A stretch of 6,740 bases of DNA from JBBSIG01 sp038232215. GTDB lineage: Bacteria; Actinomycetota; Thermoleophilia; Gaiellales; Gaiellaceae. This document shows positions 6,169 through 6,740 of this stretch, piece after piece (the first letter of the stretch is position 1; each line of letters starts with the position of its first letter). The stretch lies in assembly GCA_038232215.1 (NCBI GenBank), contig JBBSIG010000146.1:1-6740 (forward strand), in the 5' to 3' direction. Position numbers and translations under genes: made by a program. Below the pieces are notes generated by a model, which saw nothing but the letters and a program-made list of their open reading frames with translations, searched no databases and was not told where the DNA came from.

Positions 6169-6181
6169 AGCGCGCCGCGCT
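6169..6181. terminator. Small hairpin in the convergent gap
   Basis: AGCGC (6169-6173) and GCGCT (6177-6181) pair across a three-base loop in the 24-base gap between the exporter operon and the convergent hydrolase gene. A hairpin here could end transcription from both sides, but the stem is short and no T-run follows. Confidence 0.2.
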
Positions 6182-6188
6182 CACCGCG

Positions 6189-6740
6189 TCAGGGCAGGCG
6201 AAACGCGAGCTCGCCGAGCCTGCGGTAGCCCTCGACGGACGGATGGTCGCCCTCGACCGTCCACCTCGCCCGCATTCTCCCCGGCCGGTCGGGGTCCTCG
6301 AGGGTGTCGTGGAAGGGCAGCACGGGGACGTACTCGTCCCGGCCGATCGCCTCGATCAGCTCGTTCAACCGCCGGATCTGCGGATCCGCATCGGGATAGC
6401 CGTTGTTCCAGGGCAGCACGTCGGCGAGCGCGACCCGGAGGCCGAGCGCCTTGCCCGCCTGCACCATGCCGCGCAGGCTCTCTGCGGCTGAGGCGACCGG
6501 GCGCCCCTGGGCGATGTCGTTGATTCCGCCCTGGACGACGAGGACGTCGGCACCGCGCGCGCAGTCGTGCAACCGCCTTGCGATCTCGTCCGTTCGCTGC
6601 CCGTAGCGTCCGCAATTGCGAAACTCGAGCCTGGGGTGGGCGCGCGTCGCCCAGTGCTCGTACTGACTCGCCGGGTCGCCGCCGAGGCGTGCGTCGAAGC
6701 CGGGCGAGCCTTCGGTGATGGAGTCGCCGAGAGCCGCGAC
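6189..6740 (-). CDS. SGNH/GDSL-family hydrolase (N-terminus outside window)
   Basis: The minus strand is open from the window end to a stop at 6189, giving 183 residues of the C-terminal part. Block I is VAALGDSITEGS (visible residues 1-12) with nucleophile Ser7. Block II is around RNCGRYGQRTDEI (41-53) with the oxyanion Gly. Block III is GGIND (71-75) with Asn74. Block V is GDHPSVEGYRRLG (164-176) with Asp165 and His166. All four conserved SGNH elements are therefore present. Because block I is normally close to the start of the domain, only a short N-terminal piece (or a signal peptide) should be missing. Family members are esterases, lipases or carbohydrate deacetylases; nothing here picks the substrate. 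A TTG at 6570 is internal and would drop blocks I and II, so it is not the start. Confidence 0.93.
   Translation of the reverse strand, partial: VAALGDSITEGSPGFDARLGGDPASQYEHWATRAHPRLEFRNCGRYGQRTDEIARRLHDCARGADVLVVQGGINDIAQGRPVASAAESLRGMVQAGKALGLRVALADVLPWNNGYPDADPQIRRLNELIEAIGRDEYVPVLPFHDTLEDPDRPGRMRARWTVEGDHPSVEGYRRLGELAFRLP

Overview
This is a very GC-rich bacterial window with tightly packed genes on both strands, short gaps and 4-bp start/stop overlaps. Codon usage, the DrrA-like exporter and the small secreted Ig-like protein fit a high-GC actinobacterium. The style of that secreted protein suggests Thermoleophilia (Gaiella/Solirubrobacter relatives), but this is recollection and inference, since no rRNA or marker phylogeny is available here.

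Layout from left to right: (1) positions 1-834, minus strand: the N-terminal 278 residues of a secreted NlpC/P60 cell-wall hydrolase whose C-terminus lies outside the window. (2) 835-1127: a gap holding a plus-strand fragment that reads like the signature region of an ABC ATPase, apparently a decayed remnant. (3) 1128-1622, minus: a 164-residue protein of unknown function with an acidic/helical front and a Gly-rich back half. (4) 1888-2955, plus: rsgA, the circularly permuted GTPase of small-subunit ribosome maturation, facing (5) 2963-3355, minus: a small secreted protein with a predicted beta-rich fold. (6) 3356-3637: a divergent intergenic region with two possible leaderless promoters and a pair of degenerate 32-bp direct repeats, one of them closed by a 9-bp inverted repeat. 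(7) 3638-6164, plus: a three-gene ABC exporter operon (DrrA-like ATPase plus two ABC-2 permeases) joined by 4-bp GTGA and ATGA overlaps. (8) 6189-6740, minus: an SGNH/GDSL hydrolase, complete at its C-terminus and cut at its N-terminus by the window end.

The only clearly co-operating set is the ABC exporter. One ATPase and two different permeases would form an asymmetric efflux complex for a hydrophobic compound, and no regulator or biosynthetic gene sits beside it to name the substrate. The rest is housekeeping (rsgA), envelope or secreted proteins, and one unknown. I do not see a convincing undescribed multi-gene system. The points most worth a second look are the ABC fossil, the repeat pair at 3421-3559 and the two leaderless-type promoters.
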